DNA from: Rhipidocladum racemiflorum
Taxonomy: Eukaryota; Streptophyta; Magnoliopsida; Poales; Poaceae
DNA: 64,000 nucleotides
Reading direction: 5' to 3'
Assembly (NCBI GenBank): GCA_036346355.1
Contig: CM070591.1
Coordinates: 25,342,001 to 25,406,000, forward strand
Part shown: positions 1 to 10,726 of the stretch, piece by piece
How positions within the stretch are numbered: the stretch's first letter is position 1
How the letters are laid out: the number at the start of each line of letters is the position of its first letter
Position numbers and translations under genes: made by a program
Notes under the pieces: generated by a model
What the model was told of the DNA's origin: nothing
Seen by the model: the letters and a program-made list of their open reading frames with translations, nothing else
The model's database searches: none

Positions 1-513
1 ATAGCCATGTAATTGTTTTTGTGTACCATTGCAATATGCTTGCTGAGTGTTGAACTCACGCTTGTGCTTTCTTGTTGTTTTAGGTACCATGAGATCGGCA
101 TGCGGGGAAGGGAATTAGTCATAATTCTACACGTAGCGTCACTCAATTGTTCCCACAGTCACTCAATTGGGTCTTGATAATACATTAAGTGTGATGCATA
201 TTGATTTATGATTTAGTTTTGCGATATGAGAGTCTTATTGTTCATTTGGCTCATGGAGACATTGAATGCTTGGGATTAGACTTATATTGCTGTCATGCCT
301 TTAATTATTGCTGTTTTTGGTGGCTCTTATATTGCCATATGTTGCTATGCTGTTGATGTTCCTTCAATTCATGTTAAAACAAAGGAGATGCTGCCGAAAT
401 TTCGGTTTTTAGCATTTGCTCCTTTGCTGTAATTTACCTTAATTTATGTTATTTAGATGTTGTTTACCCTATGTTTGGTAGCATTCAGGCATGTTAGATG
501 CCGGGGTGTTACA
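1..513 (+). repeat. 3' part of LARD1 5' LTR
   Basis: Corresponds to the last 512 bases of the LTR at 4782-6980 and ends GGGGTGTTACA. It contains the conserved hairpin at 44-58, a T-rich tract ending in TTTTAGGTACC (near 77-88) and the palindromic CCGAAATTTCGG near 393-404. The LTR start is outside the window. Confidence 0.9.
44..58 (+). other. Conserved LTR hairpin (LARD form)
   Basis: TGAGT and ACTCA are complementary arms around a GTTGA loop, flanked by GCTTGC and CGCTTG. Equivalent LARD hairpins are at 6511-6525, 7201-7215, 49675-49689 and 56068-56082; the last three have one extra T-A pair. See the finding on covariation. The role is unknown. Confidence 0.6.
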
Positions 514-515
514 GT

Positions 516-527
516 TGGTATCAGAGC
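516..527 (+). promoter_or_regulatory. Primer binding site (tRNA-iMet type), LARD1
   Basis: TGGTATCAGAGC begins two bases after the LTR end. This sequence is complementary to the 3' end of plant initiator tRNA-Met, the usual primer for minus-strand DNA synthesis in many plant LTR elements. The same 12 bases occur at 50153 and in coding element A at 12772. Confidence 0.85.
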
Positions 528-3500
528 GGGCTGTAGTCCTTGGAATGTGTATTTTTAGTGTCATACCTTAGGTTACAACTAAAAATGTGATGTGGAATAA
601 CTTAGAAACATGGCTTAGGTTTTAACTAAAATTTGCTCATAGGATAGCAACATTAAAACTTGCAAAAGTGGTATAACTAATCTAAAACTTGACACACATG
701 GATGCACAGTAGGAAAAGGGTATGGGTATCGTTGCTTACGCTTAAATGTTGTATTTAAGCTTTGATGTTGAATGCTAAAGTTGGTAATGTATGTTGCCAT
801 GTTATTGAGAGATTTGATTGTATTGTTCTTGGTATTGTGATAAAGTGGGGTTGTGGTGCCGAAGGGTTTCGGTTACCCCTTTTTGTTCATAGTAAGGGTG
901 TGGTTTGACGGTGTGGCTGGTTAACGCCATTACTGAAGAACTATTAATCCCTGTGGGAGTAGAGTGCTTATCTTTTCAATCGTAGATCGGATAGTTGACT
1001 GGAGACAAATGGAAGAGTTGGTGGTGGATTCCTTCGTATGTTCCGTAGGCGGTCGGTTTTGGTTGGTTTTCTTGGCTTGAGTTGACTGAAATCAAAAGAA
1101 AAGTTTTGGTATTGGATTTTTGCGGATTGTTCCGTATGCGGTATGTGGTTTTGTCTTCCTTGGTTGAAGACGAAGAAGAAGAGTCTAGTGTTGTGCTTCT
1201 GTTGGTCGTCTTTCCAGCTTTGATGCTTAGTTTGTTGATTGCTTTATGGGGAGAAGCATTCAATTTATTCATGTGTTTGTCTTACTCCGAGGTCAAAAGA
1301 GTTATTGCGGCGTTATGCCAGACTTGGTTGTCAGGGCTGAAGTTCTATGGCTTTGTAGGAGTAAATGGTGTTTGATTTCGTCATTTTACTGGTTTGAGAA
1401 ATCATCTTTGAAAGCCCTTCTTGTTTCGTGAAAGTTTGGGGTTTGGTGTTAAGGTTTTATTTGAAATGGATTACTTGATCGCTTGGTTCCCTTTTAAGAA
1501 AATTGTGTTTCAACCATTTTCCTCTATGGGGGTCTTTGAGATTGAAAAGTGTTTTGGAGAATTTCCTCTTGCATGATCAAGTTTGGGTTTGTCTCATTGC
1601 AACTTTGAGAGTCAAGCTTCTTTGTGAGTTTTGGTTGAGTATTAAAAGAAAAAAATGCTGCAAATAAAGTAAGTATTCGTTTGACTGAAATTACTTGTCA
1701 AAAGTGAAAATTGTTGTTTAGCATGTTATGTAGTATGTACCAATGTAGTTTATGGAATGACGTATTGTTAAGTTAATTTGCGAGTTGAAACAATTAAATG
1801 TAATTGTTACCTTTAGCTTAAGATTAGGTGAACCTCTAAAGATGTAGAGTACCCCATAGTGGGAATGATTAAATGGGTTAATGTACATGCTTAGAATCTG
1901 TTGCCATGCTTTAAAAGTGCTTGTGATCCTTGTTAATGTTAAAAGTTTAAACCTTGATGCATAGTTAGAACATTAAGATGATGTAAATTAATGATACTGT
2001 TAAAGAAACCTTGCCGATTGTTTAAAAATGTTCTAATCTAACGGGTTAATAGAGAAATTTAATCATGTTGACTAGTGGCTTTAATTTGAAAGTTGATTAG
2101 AGTTGCTATTTATGTTGTTGCAACCTACTAGTATATTTGGAAGTATGGAGTTGTGTCTCTACAATGCTAGTATTGATATCAATTGAGAAGACATACGACT
2201 TATTGTTAATGATGTTGTTAAGGGCAGTGTTAATGCTAGTATTCAATCTATTTGAAATAGTTGGAGTATGTTGTGTGGTGGTAATTTTGTTATCACCTAT
2301 CTATAGGGTAGCTAAAAGTAATGTTGTCGTTTGATGATTATGCTCATTGGTTGTTATTAATAATCTAGTAGTGGTGGTAATTGTTTAGATTACTTGTTGA
2401 AAACCATGGTTAAAATAGAGGAAAATTTTAACATGTTGCGATGGAGTGAGCTTTGGATAATTAACATGATGTGCAATTTCATCCTTAATGAATGTATGTC
2501 GTAGAATCATATTTACGAACCTTGTCTTGTGGAGATAATATTTACATGTTGAAGTCGCTTGCTAACTGAATAAGTTTTGATTGTCGAGACGTTTACATAT
2601 AGGTGGTATGAAATTTATTGGTTGGTCACGCTGAAAGTTTTGTTGGAGCACTTGTTTCAAATCTAGAATATGATGTTATTTGTTTTGTTGGTCAGTGGGG
2701 ATCTTGTTGACTTAGTTTTCATGGGATATCTTTTCGTAAGCATCATAAACTTTATTTATAAGTATTGGGGAAGATAATAAGAGAAAGAATTTGTTTTGAA
2801 GCTCTTGTTGTAACCTGAGGGGTTTCTCGACGAACAAAAAATGAATATTGAATGTTTAAAAGGATAAATATAGGGTTTCATGCTGAGCTTGTGTTTAAAA
2901 CATTCTGGACTGGTTTGGTTGTTTGCCATCTTGGTTGAATGCTTTTGGTTGAGGTGTTCCTTATGTTGAGTTTCAGAGTTTCCCCAAAACTCTTAGTGTT
3001 TGTTGTCGACCTTTGGTTTTGGCGAAATTGTTTAGTTGGTGTTGTGAGTTTGAGTTCACATCCAAAAGTTTTTGAGTGGATCGCGCTCCTTCGCGTCCAC
3101 ACTGAATTATCTTTGGAATAAATTTTAAAGGAAACAGATGGACATAGTGGGTTGTGTTGGAAACTCTTGAGATTTAATTTGTAACTCTTTTTGGCTAGAG
3201 TTGGAGTTGTTTTGAAAATGTGTGTGATGTTTGCGAGTGCTTCAAAAAGGTGGATTTTATGAATGTTTTACAAAGTGATTTTGTTAGTGAGGTGTTTCCC
3301 TTTTGGGAATGAGTTTCCCTCTCCTTGAGGAAGTTTGTGATGGTTGTGGGAGCAGATGCTCGACTTGAAATTTTGATGTTATCTTCCAAAATGTTGAATT
3401 TGGATGAAATGCAATGTTTCGCAAGTTCAGTTTTCAATTGATGTGGGTTCTTTTACGACTTGGTGTTTTGCTGTTATCGGTGTTGCCGTCATAGTTATAA

Positions 3501-4767
3501 GTTTTAGCGCAACCGTAAATGTTATGTGTGTTTCAAATATGTGATACCGAGGAAGTAGTCGGTTGGTGAATGATTATTCGATATTGTTGTTACATGAAGA
3601 ATGAATGGTAAAAAGGAAGCATGACATTGTTTATAGATGTTTAATGATGAAAAAGTCGGTGAGCCAGGTCGGTGAGAAAGTCATACATGGATATATGACT
3701 AATCCGGAGTGCTCTTGAAATGTGTGCATGCACGTCATAAATCGAGATTTCTATTTCTGTCTGGCATGAAAGAAAACAATGAAGAATTTCTGGTATGTTG
3801 GTTGTGGTGTAGGGGATTTGCATTTCCTTTGTGTCTTGGCATAGGAAATTAAAATGTGTGCTCTTTGGATGTTGTTGGATCCTTTCCAAAGTGGTTTTAG
3901 CGCTTTGAGGTTTGAGTTGTTGTAGGTGGACCATTTGGGGTTCATGGTTTATGGTTGAGTGCACCCAATGCAAACCTTCTTGGAGAATCGGGTCGTTGGT
4001 GCATTCCACGGTAGGGTTGATTAAACTATTAGTGGACCACTTGGTGGTTGCAACTAATTGCTTTATCCTTTCGAAATGTATTGGATCTTTTGTCGCCGAT
4101 CTTTGAGCGAGTTGTGTCGACCGATGTGGATTGCTCGGTTGACAGTGTTTTTGTGGGTTTTAAGGACCCTGGTTATAAAGTAGGTTTTTTTTTCCTTCGG
4201 TGGTACTGGTGGGTATTGGTCTTTTGTAAAAGGTCAATCTTTTGCAAGGTGTTAGCCGATTGTTCAAGCAGTTGGTAGTCTTGAAGTGTTGTGTCTTTCT
4301 TGGTTCGCGTCGTCTAGAATACGACGAACCACTGTAGAGTGGTTGAGATGTGAAAGCACTTTTGTGCGTGGGAGCTGAAGAGGGATTCTAGAGGTTGGTG
4401 CCGTGTTGTTTTGAGGAGAAACATCGATTAAAGGGATCGGGCACTTTAGTGCCAAGGGATGCATAAAAATGAGAAATATGAGACCGTTTCCCTTCATTGT
4501 CAGCTTAGGAAGTTATCCTTTTGCTTGGGACGTTCTGAATCCTTATGTTTGTACTCAGTATTTCAAAGTGGAGTAGGAATTCTGGTAAGTTTTGAATGTG
4601 AGTTATCTCTAGAACTATCAGTTTTTGATCCTTAGCTCCTTGCTTCTGAGTGCTGGCTGGTGCAAATCGTAGGGGCTTCTAAGCGGGTTCTGAGGCGTGA
4701 ACCATAGCTCCCTTCGATTTGGTTGTTTGCGAAGTGGCGTGTCTCGGATTTGGGGTCGAATCCTGTT

Positions 4768-4781
4768 GAAGGGGGGGAGAA
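4768..4781 (+). other. Polypurine tract, LARD1
   Basis: A G-rich purine run (GAAGGGGGGGAGAA) sits directly before the LTR start TGTGACACC, the expected place for plus-strand priming. The equivalent tract in LARD2 is at 54225-54238. Confidence 0.8.
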
Positions 4782-6980
4782 TGTGACACCACGGAGTGTC
4801 GTAATCTTATATAATGTGGATGTTGAGGTCAAAACATTATAAAATATGTAAATGGAGGTTAAAACTTTACGTTATGCCGTTTATAGCGTGTTTTTGGGCC
4901 GTTTTCGGGTGTTTTGGGCCTCTCCGGGGGACTTTGGGCCTTGGGGTTGAGTTGGGCCTCCGGTGGAAGGCTTTGGGCCCAAGGGGGGGACTTTTGGGCA
5001 GCCAAATCTGGCCCCCACCCCTTGGTGCGCCCCAAAACTCCCTCTCCCAACCCTAGCCGCCACCCCCTAGCCCCCCATGCGCCTCCACCCTTCCCCTTCC
5101 TCTCCATCTTCCCCCATGGCGCCACCACCCCTCTCCTCCCCTCTCCACCTCCATTGCTGCCCCTAGGGGAGTTCTCCACCTCAACACCTCGAAGATCCGT
5201 CCATTGGAGCGCTCCGCGACGAGGAGATCCGGTGGATTTGGAGCGAGGAAGGAGATCGCGCGAACCGGGAGGAGATCCGTTGGGTTTTCGGTCGTCGGGC
5301 GAAGGTATGACCATGGGAATCCTTGGGGTTGGGATAGGTACTGTTCTAAGGGTGTTTATCATGATTTTAGATCAATTGGTGGTGCTGGAATTTAGTAGAT
5401 TGGATTAGATCTAGATGTTGCCACGTTTCTGTTTTGGGACAGCATGAGCAGTCGACATAGGGTTCAGTTTTTCGCTAATTTAGTGTTGGAATTTGGGCGT
5501 ACAGAAGTTGAAGAAGTTTTAGATAATTTCATTATCTTTCGGTGGATATAAAGAACGTTAAATTCCGATCATCCGTTTGAAAGTTATGGCACTTTTACCG
5601 AGCGTGTTAAAATCTGTGACGCGATTGGAACAGATCACGGTAATCTGTAGATTAAACAACTTTAGAGTCTGAATAAGTCTTTCCATATAGCTAGAAAAAG
5701 TTGAGAAATTTCCTAAGCTACGCGAGGATGTACTCGTTTAATTGATTCGGAGTGCTAGAACTCAAGTTATGCCTTTTGGAAGGCTGCTGTCCTGACGGGA
5801 CAGAACCTCTGTTCTTGGTTATCGCGAGTAGTTGGCAATATTGGGGTAGATGAGGATTTGCGTACTGTTTTGTGGACTTGATTGTGAGTGTGTGGTCCCT
5901 ATGTGCAGGTGGTGTGACCCTGGGAGGGCCTTCTACTTCTCGCCAATCCGTTGCCCGTGGTTGAGGCAAGTGTATTGTAATGGATAGCGGTTTGTAGGTT
6001 GCTTGTTGAGAATAGATGAAATTGGTTATATGATATCATCACTTGCCATGCTTTAATGATTGCCAATGATATGATGAGTATGCATATTATGTTATGATGC
6101 CATGTGTTAATGTACAAATTAATTATGATGTTGGCATATTTGCATACATGGCATGTTACATGGCCCGGGCGGTGAGAAAGTCATAACTAGTCCGGGAAAG
6201 GTCGGTGAGAAAGTTATGACTATTCCGGAGAGCCAATGAGTAAGTCCTACATCGTGATTCCATCCACCGTGGTGTTTGGAAGCGAGGAGTAGGCACCATC
6301 CATCTTCGAGATGGAAGGGGGGAGAGGGTGCACGCCGACGGGTGTGTACTCAACCATATCGGTAGGAGTTTCCAAGGAGACATGAGCATCGCATCGCATT
6401 GCATACATAATGGTGATGATATTGATATGTGATTATGAATGAGATGAAGGACATGATATGAGTTGTTATAGCCATGTAATTGTTTTTGTGTACCATTGCA
6501 ATATGCTTGCTGAGTGTTAAACTCACGCTTGTGCTTTCTTGTTGTTTTAGGTACCATGAGATCGGCATGCGGGGAAGGGAATTAGTCACACTTCTACACG
6601 TAGCGTCACTTAATTGTTCCCACAGTCACTCAATTGGGTCTTGATAATACATTAAGTGTGATGCATATTGATTTATTGTTTAGTTTTGCGATATGAGAGT
6701 CTTATTGTTCGTTTGGCTCATGGAGACATTGAATGCTTGGGATTAGACTTATATTGTTGTCATGCCTTTAATTATTGCTGTTTTAGATGCCTCTTATATT
6801 GCCATATACTGTTATGCTGTTGATGTTCCTTCAATTCATGTTAAAACAAAGGAGATGCTGCCGAAATTTCGGTTTTTAGCATTTGCTCTTTTGCTGTAAT
6901 TTACCTTAATTTATGGTATTTAGATGTTGTTTAGCCTATATTTGGTAGCATTCAGGCATGCTAGATGATGGGGTGTTACA
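4782..6980 (+). repeat. LARD1 3' LTR (2.2 kb)
   Basis: Runs from TGTGACACC to GGTGTTACA. After about 80 bases it becomes C-rich (4980-5200) like a plant 5' leader. It then contains an AAGGTATGA donor-like site near 5304, acceptor-like CAGGTGG near 5908 and TTTTAGGTACC near 6546, two units of a GGTGAGAAAGT repeat (6171-6238), the hairpin at 6511-6525 and the CCGAAATTTCGG palindrome near 6860. No gene is encoded: the longest ORFs are unstructured translations of the GC-rich leader. The primer site and purine tract confirm the boundaries. Confidence 0.88.
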
Positions 6981-7239
6981 AGGCACCCTCCATCTTCAGG
7001 ATAGAAGGGGGGAGAGGGTGCACACCGACGGTTGTGTACTCAACCATACCGGTATGAGTTTCCAATGAGACATGAGCATCGCATTGCATTGCATACATAA
7101 TGATAATGATAATGTTATGTGTTCATGAATGAGATGATATACATGATGTGATATATTAATGCCATGTAATTGTTCTTGTTGTCCATTGCAATATGCTTGC
7201 TGAGTTTCGAACTCATGCTTGTGTTTTCTTGTTATTTTA
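6981..7239 (+). repeat. LARD-type LTR fragment
   Basis: Starts mid-LTR, with AGGCACCCTCC matching about 6291 of the LARD1 LTR, includes the hairpin 7201-7215, and breaks at 7239 where element B begins. It is probably the remainder of an older LARD LTR into which LARD1 and B inserted. No gene is present. Confidence 0.75.
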
Positions 7240-9291
7240 TGTCGGGACCTGAATTTACAAATCCGGACCCTCTGTGTATTCAGCACTAGTGCAGGAACGC
7301 GCTAGTGCACACAGTCTTAACATCGGTAAATATCACAATCATACCACTCGATACTAATAAAGTACTTTAATTAAATAGTCAAACTGGTTGCTCGACCTTA
7401 TGGTCAAGTTACAAATATACGCCACGCAGGGCGAAACTTATTAAGAGAGAAATAATAGCAGCGGAAAATAAGATAACTTCGTGGCGCCATCCAGTATACC
7501 ACAGGCAACTGACTGGGCTCGCTCCCTAAGTAGACGGTTCCTCTGGAAGCTCCTCCTCCAAAGCTGGTGTAGATTCTTCTTCAACTGGTGTTGTATTGTG
7601 GCAAGGGTGAGTACTTGGTACTCAGCAAGTCATGCACAGAATGCAGCTAATATACTGTATGCATGGCTTGGTACAAAGGAATAGCTCAGGGTATATTTGC
7701 AATAAACAATATTTGACAAATAGTATAAGTAGATTCGAAAGTAGTAGAAACAAGTAAAACATAACTAACTTTTCAAGGAGTTTAATAAACATCTTTCCTA
7801 TCCTAATCCACGTTTCCATCAACATCATTATTAATCCAACCCAACCTTTCAAGTCCAAGTTATTTTTGAGAAAATCTAACCCTTGACTGTAATTCCCGAG
7901 CGATGTCCAATACCGCGGACACGGCTATTCGAATAGATTATACACTCTACAGAGGTTATGCACTTTACCCACAAGATACAGTCAAACACCACAAAGGCGA
8001 GTTCCCGTAACAAAGTCTTTCGGAAACTTCTAACAATACAAGTGGTCCTCCCCGGTTGTTGCACACTAACCCTTCCCTTAGCTAAGGCGAAGTTTAGGCC
8101 AACCAACCGTTAGATGGGTACCTGGCCGCAGCCCCAGTACGCTCCCCCGTACAACTTACACAAAGGGTGTAGTTGACCTCCTGAGGTCCCACAGGTACGT
8201 TATTAGCAACTTATTCAACTAGGTCCGTCCCATTACAGACATGTGGTTGCACGTTTGACCCAGTTCAAAGGCTTGCAAGGTTAAGTCCTTAGGGTGACCA
8301 GGGCAAGACTACCCGAAGAACCAAACCAACATTCCCGGTGCCACAACTGGCCCACCTGATCATTCTTGCCACATGCCCCGGTCGAAAACTATTTATCAAA
8401 CCCCAGTTGATTACCTTGCACCACGTGCCATCAACATCACATGATACCGTTCCAAAACAGGTTCAATATATCATTAAGTCAATATTCGCATTTGATTGTC
8501 TAAAAATCATGTCAAGAGCACATCGCAGGTCTAAGCAGTATACTACACGGTCTAAAACCCCATGTTGGCAATTTAGTAATGTCCAACTAGTAAACCACAA
8601 CTAGGGTGACAAGGGTCATGGCACATAAAATTAACCAAGGTGTCATACAGCAATTTGGCATTTATCTAATTCCCATAATTTAAATAAAGTATTTTCTAAT
8701 TAAACTAGCATGCAATACATTGAATCAAAATAGGTTTTAACATGGGATCAACATGGTCAAAGCACAACTTGCCTTCAAAAAGTACCTGTTCTTGGTCTTG
8801 AGTTGGATCTTGAGTCAATACTTCTCCTTCGAATCCCTCCGGCACTTCAACGTCTACTCGTAATACGTGCAAATAGCAATACAAATAAACAATAGGCAAA
8901 AGCATCCCAAAACTCCAAATAAAATCCATAAACAGAGAGAACATAATTTTATGAATTTTTAGAAACTGGAATCGTCAAATTCGGAGTTAAAATGCAAAAG
9001 TTATAGTATTTTGAAGTTTAAATAATCAATTAAATAATATTACAGAGGAAAAATTTAGTCCAAAAATTAAATAAAATTCATAATTAGGTAGATCTCAATT
9101 TTATACAAATTTAGAAATTTGAATCACTCAAATCGGAGTTGAAACGCAAAAGTTATAAGCGTTTGAAGTTTGAAAGAAAATCTGAAATCATTATTTCGAA
9201 TTAATAAACATTTTCTTTTTCGGAAATTAATTATTGCGTCAGCTAAGACACGTGGCAGTCTCTGATTGGTCTGCTGACGTTAGTCGGTTCA
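7240..9291 (-). repeat. Element B 3' LTR, distal part
   Basis: In element orientation this is the 3' end of the LTR, running to TGT(C)GGGACC at the left edge. It includes the hairpin palindrome GAGTACTTGGTACTC (within 7608-7624) and long AT-rich stretches. It stops at the nested insertion of A and resumes at 21905. No ORF here resembles a protein. Confidence 0.9.
9287..9291. other. Target-site duplication of element A (left)
   Basis: GTTCA immediately before the A 5' LTR. The identical pentamer lies at 21905-21909 directly after the A 3' LTR. Five bases is the usual duplication for Ty3/gypsy integrases. Confidence 0.92.
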
Positions 9292-9888
9292 TGTAACACC
9301 CCAAAATTTTGCTTTTCTTAAATTCATGTGTGATTTGGCACTTTGGTGAATTTTTGGAATTTTCTGGAATTTATTTGGATTTATTTGGAATTTATTTGAA
9401 TTTATTCCATTTTGAAATAATTAAAGAATTTAATTTTGCAAATAAAATTTTGTTGGAAATATTTTATTTGAGTCCAAAATGATCCAAAGTATTTTCCAGA
9501 ATTTTTCTGGAATTTTTCTGAGTCTTTTGCTATTTTTAATGAATTAAATGAATTATTGGGAATTAATTTAATTATTAAATCGCTGGAAAATCAATCGGGT
9601 CGAGTACTGTTGATCCGACCGAGTCGGAACCCGAGTCGGACTCGAGTCCGACCCGAGCCAGTTGACTCGACCAAACCAGCTCCCAACCCTAATCGATCCC
9701 GACCGTTGGATCGGGATCCAACGGCCGAGATCCGCCCGTACCGGTTCGAGCCGCGTCCGACCCGAACCGATTACGCCCGCGATCGCGGGCCGTTGGTCGT
9801 GCCACGTGTACGGCTCCACGTCTTCGTCTCCACCGGATTCGCCGCGGACTCCGTTCGCCGTCGCCGCCTCGGACCACGGACTCGAGGC

Positions 9889-9895
9889 TATTTAA
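9889..9895 (+). promoter_or_regulatory. Putative TATA box of the Tekay-type LTR
   Basis: TATTTAA lies about 600 bp into the LTR and is followed by a leader-like AAACCCTAGAGCC stretch near 9963. The same box is kept in the other LTRs: 19036-19042 (+), and TTAAATA on the plus strand at 22738-22744, 35772-35778, 44937-44943 and 59371-59377 for the minus-strand copies. Conservation across six LTRs supports a promoter role; transcription start is inferred. Confidence 0.55.
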
Positions 9896-10497
9896 TGCAT
9901 GGAGCCGCCCCGAGGTTCGCCTTCCCATGCCGAGCTCGTTGCCTAGTCCACGCCTCTGAGGAAACCCTAGAGCCGCCGCAATTTCTCGCCGGAGCCAAAG
10001 AGCGCCGCCGCGAAGTTCTTCAACCTTCGCCGCAAACCACCGTGTGTTCGCCGCTTCGGGCCGGTCGGAACCCCGCGACGAGACGAACCTGGGCTCATAC
10101 TTCATCTCGCCGGATCGCGTCGAACGCCGTTCGACGCCGTCTTCCGGTTCCGGCCGCAAGCAAGCCGCCGACGCCATCGCCGTCCTCGCGAAGCTCGTGG
10201 ACCGTCCGATCAAGATCCGACGTCCCGGAGTGCGCCACGTCGTTCCCCGGTCAGAACCACGTGCGATTTCCAGATCCAATCCTAGCCGTTGGATCTAGAT
10301 CCAACGGTTTAGATTGACCACGTTCACCCCAAACGTGCGTCATCAGATCCGGACGGACCGTTGATTTTCAAATCGACGGCCGGATCCCCAGCGTGTCGTG
10401 AAGTTGGACCGTCGCGTCCACGTGGACAGGGCGCGGTTCACTGACACGCTGGGCCCGCGTGTCAGCGACGCGGCCACACCGCACCATGGCGTCACGC

Positions 10498-10726
10498 TGA
10501 CGTCATGGCGGGCCCGCATGTCAGCGGCTGTCTCAGCCGAGCGCTGACGTCAGCAATGACGTCACAGCGGGTCCCACCTGTCGCCAAGACTGCGGTGAGC
10601 CCCGCTGACGTCAGCAATGACGTCACCCGAGGGGGACCCACATGTCAGTGACACGTTGAGTCGTGGACCGAGTCCACGGTAGACCCGAGCCGAGCGTGGA
10701 CCGAGTCCATGGACCGGCTGACGTCA
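10498..10726 (+). promoter_or_regulatory. Cluster of six TGACGTCA palindromes
   Basis: TGACGTCA occurs at 10498, 10545, 10557, 10606, 10618 and 10719. This is the known core of plant bZIP (TGA/HY5-type) binding sites. The cluster lies downstream of the putative TATA box, so an enhancer or silencer function is only inferred. Several of the sites are altered in the A 3' LTR and in element E. Confidence 0.4.

Larger units (their letters stand above)
514..4781 (+). other. LARD1 internal region, no coding capacity seen
   Basis: About 4.27 kb of T/G-rich DNA between primer site and purine tract. I find no zinc knuckle, DSG protease, FIDD reverse transcriptase or DDE integrase in any frame. It aligns by eye with 50151-54238, 46219-47860 and 29161-30882, so the sequence is kept at the DNA level. 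Recognisable landmarks are the CCGAAGGGTTTCGG segment near 859, the GAAGACGAAGAAGA stretch near 1167, and a motif near 3669-3709 that is also found in the LTR. Small ORFs on both strands are not kept consistently between copies. The function of this region, perhaps RNA packaging or simply spacing, is not evident. Confidence 0.75.
1..6980 (+). mobile_element. LARD1: non-coding LTR retrotransposon (5' end outside window)
   Basis: The tail of a 5' LTR (1-513) is followed by a tRNA-type primer binding site, an internal region of about 4.27 kb with no retroelement protein, a purine tract and a full 3' LTR (4782-6980). The first 513 bases match 6469-6980 almost exactly, which proves the two-LTR structure. 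Every ORF in the internal region is under about 125 codons, and none contains gag, protease, RT or integrase motifs. This fits a large retrotransposon derivative (LARD): a defective element moved by proteins of another element. The same internal region recurs at 29161, 46219 and 50151, so this is a family and not one decayed copy. The 5' target-site duplication lies outside the window. Confidence 0.85.

Noticed and set aside
516..535. tRNA gene at TGGTATCAGAGC
   Set aside because: Only the 12-14 bases complementary to the tRNA 3' end are present; it is a primer binding site next to an LTR end.
1082..1375. Hydrophobic plus-strand ORF in LARD internal region (also near 50750)
   Set aside because: T-rich DNA gives V/L/F-rich products by chance; the frame is not kept at 46706 and the ends differ in each copy.
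9556..10317. Long overlapping ORFs on both strands in the GC-rich LTR block (and counterparts at 18849-19905, 22208-22603, 58929-59412)
   Set aside because: They lie in a GC-rich LTR with few stop codons, overlap in several frames, show R/P/S-rich low-complexity products and are not kept in the other LTR copies.
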